The translations under genes were made by a program, and so were the position numbers. Positions 6,510 through 8,172 of a stretch of 8,172 bases of DNA are shown here, piece by piece (position 1 is the stretch's first letter; the number at the start of each line of letters is the position of its first letter). Source of the DNA: CAWUJT01 sp963922715 (GTDB lineage: Bacteria > Pseudomonadota > Alphaproteobacteria > Rhodobacterales > Rhodobacteraceae); the NCBI GenBank assembly GCA_963922715.1, contig CAWUJT010000099.1:1-8172 (forward strand). The letters run 5' to 3'. The notes beneath the pieces were generated by a model. It did not search any database, had not been told where the DNA came from, and was given only the letters and a program-made list of their open reading frames with translations.

Positions 6510-7144
6510 AGCGTTACCTGTGTAAGCTGCAGCGCCAAGGCATTCACAGCGGCCGATGCCATGGCAGAACCGCCGCGCCGTCCGCGCAACGCCACGAACT
6601 GCGCCCCGCGCGGATTGGCGGCAAGCTCTGCCTTGCTTTCGGCAGCACCCACAAAGCCAACGGGAAATCCTAAGATCACAGAAGGGCACGGGGCACCTTG
6701 GTCCAGCATCCCGAGAAGATGAAACAACGCTGTTGGCGCATTGCCAATGGCCACAATCGCGCCGTTCAAGTGGGGCCGCCAAAGCTCAACCGCTGCAGCG
6801 GAGCGGGTGGTGTTGAGGCGTGTTGCCAAGTCGCTGGTGCGCGGATCGTTGAGGGTCACAATCACCTGCGTGTCCGGGGGTAAACTGTTTCGCGTTATGC
6901 CGGCTGCGACCATCTCACAGTCACACAGGATCGGGGCACCTTCTGCAAGCGCCGCAAGCCCGGCCTCTGCCGCACCGTCGGAGTAGGTCAAACGGTCTGC
7001 AACCTCCACCATACCACAGGCATGAACCACACGGATGGCCAGTTTGCGCATCGCGGGTGGAAACCGAGACAAATTGGCTTCCGCCTCCACCGTGGCAAAG
7101 CTTTGGGCATAAATCGCCGCTGGATCGCGTTCATAGCGCCTCAT
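6506..7144 (-). CDS. cobH: Precorrin-8X methylmutase (CobH/CbiC)
   Basis: CobH moves the methyl group from C11 to C12 of precorrin-8X, forming hydrogenobyrinate (or cobyrinate when cobalt is already present). The 212-residue product has the family's usual length. It begins with the typical YERDPAAIYAQSFATVEAEA (residues 4-23). The catalytic histidine is expected at H41 in RVVHACGM (38-45). LCDCEMVAAGI (73-83), GNAPTAL (134-140), LGFPVGFVGAAESK (158-171) and GRRGGSAMA (188-196) are all present. The ATG at 7144 overlaps the stop of the upstream DUF429-like gene as ATGA (7144-7141). An in-frame ATG at 7192 would add 16 residues unlike the family, so I rejected it. The ribosome binding site is poor, which fits translational coupling. 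CobH and cobL act consecutively in reverse gene order, and the 56-base gap between them holds a mini-ORF. Confidence 0.96.
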   Translation of the reverse strand: MRRYERDPAAIYAQSFATVEAEANLSRFPPAMRKLAIRVVHACGMVEVADRLTYSDGAAEAGLAALAEGAPILCDCEMVAAGITRNSLPPDTQVIVTLNDPRTSDLATRLNTTRSAAAVELWRPHLNGAIVAIGNAPTALFHLLGMLDQGAPCPSVILGFPVGFVGAAESKAELAANPRGAQFVALRGRRGGSAMASAAVNALALQLTQVTL

Positions 7145-8067
7145 ACCAGGCAATCTGCCCTTTTTGCCTGTGCAGTTTGTGACGCGCGGCACAGATGGCC
7201 TTCAAACCCTAAGCCAAGAATCCAGGCCTCTTCAGTTTCAATACGATGCTGCGCGTTCGGCGGAACATCCGGCACAAACACAGGGGCAAGCGCGTCTTCT
7301 TGATCAAGCTGTGCCAAAGCCTGGGCCATCACACGGACCTGAGCCGCATCAAGCGGTTCTTCGGCGCGTTGCGCGGCATGCACCTCTTTTTGCAAAAGAG
7401 ACGGATAAACCTCGGCCAGAACACATGGCGCATTTGGAACGGCAAGACCTGTATCAAACGGCCAAACCTGCGCCCCTGTTGTCTGACGCAGGTGCTGCAA
7501 CAGGGGGAGCCCCATCAACACTTGGCTGCCCACACTGCCGGCATAGGCCAGTTGCCAAACGGTTTTGGCACCTTTGGCGCAGATATCGGCCAGCCGACGC
7601 TCGGGCGGATGGTCTCCAAACCGTTCCCGTGCGGTAGCCGGCAGATCAGGATGATCCCAGGTGACGGGGCGGCCCCACATTGGGCCACATCCGTCGTAAT
7701 GGCGGTTGACGGCCTCGGCCACATCGTAGCGGTTGTTTTGATTGTCAGGGCCATCTTCGATCCGGCTGGCCAGCCACGCCCACAGCGCGAGGGCCGAGGC
7801 ATGGCCGGTCAGCCTTTGCGCCACGCCTTTGGGATAGCCAAATGGGAAATCGAAGCCCATAAGAACCCGCCGCCCTAGTGTCCGTTCTTCTTGCAGCAGG
7901 TGTGCAAGACGTGCGCGGGCCTGGGCGCGTGTGCGGCAGTAGGCTTCTGCGACAGTTTGGCCGTCTCGTACCACCGCCCAGAAGATGGCGTCTTTGGTGG
8001 GTCTGACCGGCGAGGGTTTGGACCGGGCCGACCAATCCACCACAATGTGGGTTTCAAACAGCGGCAT
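7141..8067 (-). CDS. DUF429-like putative RNase H-fold protein in the cob operon, function unknown
   Basis: The 308-residue product is not a known cobalamin enzyme. It opens with a beta strand carrying an acidic residue, HIVVDWSA (residues 7-14, D11). A second strand follows in LMGFDFPFGYP (69-79, D73). AEVYPSLL (218-225) and RIETEEAWILG (275-285) come later. This D...GFDxPxG...EVxPxL...EExWILG order resembles the DUF429 / COG2410-type predicted RNase H-fold proteins. That assignment is inference from pattern, and nuclease activity is unproven. No signal peptide or membrane segment is visible. The middle contains NNRYDVAEAVNRHYDG (111-126) and PLPLLQHLR-like helices around 188-194. The ATG at 8067 overlaps the stop of the histidine-rich gene as TGATG, and its own stop overlaps cobH as ATGA. 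Such placement argues for a role tied to corrin synthesis. Some relatives may carry misleading molybdopterin-related names. Confidence 0.85.
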   Translation of the reverse strand: MPLFETHIVVDWSARSKPSPVRPTKDAIFWAVVRDGQTVAEAYCRTRAQARARLAHLLQEERTLGRRVLMGFDFPFGYPKGVAQRLTGHASALALWAWLASRIEDGPDNQNNRYDVAEAVNRHYDGCGPMWGRPVTWDHPDLPATARERFGDHPPERRLADICAKGAKTVWQLAYAGSVGSQVLMGLPLLQHLRQTTGAQVWPFDTGLAVPNAPCVLAEVYPSLLQKEVHAAQRAEEPLDAAQVRVMAQALAQLDQEDALAPVFVPDVPPNAQHRIETEEAWILGLGFEGHLCRASQTAQAKRADCLV

Positions 8068-8172
8068 CAGCCTTGTTTCACCGTTTTCCGTGCGGACTGA
8101 GGTCCATGGGGATGATTGGCATGGGGATACATCGGATGGTGATGATGGTGGTCGTGTCCATCATGGTGGTGA
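8067..8172 (-). CDS. C-terminal end of a histidine-rich protein, 5' part outside window
   Basis: Reading from the right edge, 34 codons precede a TGA at 8069-8067. The first 12 residues are HHHDGHDHHHHH, followed by PMYPHANHPHG and the basic tail PQSARKTVKQG. Such histidine clusters bind divalent metals such as cobalt or nickel. In a cob operon, plausible owners are a CbiX-type sirohydrochlorin cobaltochelatase, a CobW-type GTPase or a cobalt transport component; the visible part cannot decide. The frame was chosen because it stays open to the edge, has a coherent His/Asp pattern and ends with a TGATG overlap on the next gene. Confidence 0.7.
   Translation of the reverse strand, partial: HHHDGHDHHHHHPMYPHANHPHGPQSARKTVKQG
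8102..8172 (-). repeat. Low-complexity CAC/CAT/GAC codon tract encoding a His-rich stretch
   Basis: The tract is dominated by imperfect CAC, CAT and GAC codons on the minus strand (GTG/ATG-rich on the plus strand). It reflects coding for a histidine-rich tail rather than an independent repeat element. Such tracts can change length by slippage. Confidence 0.5.

Noticed and set aside
7145..7192. N-terminal extension of cobH from an ATG at 7192
   Set aside because: The 16 extra residues do not resemble CobH N-termini and would overlap the upstream gene by about 50 bases; the ATG at 7144 forms an ATGA overlap.
7246..7878. 210-codon open frame on the plus strand
   Set aside because: It is antisense to the DUF429-like gene, which has coherent motifs and operon overlaps; the plus frame has neither.

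Overview
This window looks like an alphaproteobacterial chromosome segment, most likely Rhodobacterales (roseobacter/Rhodobacter group). The basis is protein-level resemblance, the moderately high GC, the CbiE-CbiT (CobL) and CbiG-CobJ fusions, and a dense minus-strand operon with stop/start overlaps. The taxonomic call is inference; no rRNA or other marker is present. Every gene I can support is on the minus strand, so transcription runs from high to low coordinates.

From right to left, 8067-8172 is the 3' end of a gene with a strikingly histidine-rich C-terminus. Next come a DUF429-like putative RNase H-fold protein (7141-8067), cobH (6506-7144), a possible 19-codon linker ORF (6450-6509), cobL (5248-6453), cobI (4550-5251), a cbiG-cobJ fusion (2775-4559) and cobM (2011-2778). 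Almost every junction is an ATGA, TGATG or 10-nt overlap, so this is one translationally coupled corrin-ring operon. The left part holds a small conserved-looking gene of unknown function (1595-1939) and prfC, peptide chain release factor 3 (1-1550), whose last residues lie beyond the window.

Together the cob genes cover much of the peripheral modification of precorrin-2. CobI methylates C20. CobJ methylates C17 and contracts the ring, CobM methylates C11, and CobL methylates C5 and C15 and decarboxylates the C12 acetate. CobH migrates the C11 methyl to C12. The CbiG half of the fusion belongs to the family that opens the lactone of cobalt-precorrin-5A in the early-cobalt (anaerobic) route. 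The window shows no cobG/cobZ, cobF, cbiD or cobK/cbiJ, so the order of cobalt insertion cannot be decided here.

The observations most worth a second look are the complete CbiG fused to CobJ, the DUF429-like gene locked into the operon ahead of cobH, and the 19-codon ORF that joins cobH to cobL by ATGA overlaps at both ends. There is no gene-free stretch over 300 bases. I saw no tRNA, rRNA, CRISPR array, insertion sequence or riboswitch; if the operon has a cobalamin riboswitch, it would lie upstream, beyond the right edge.
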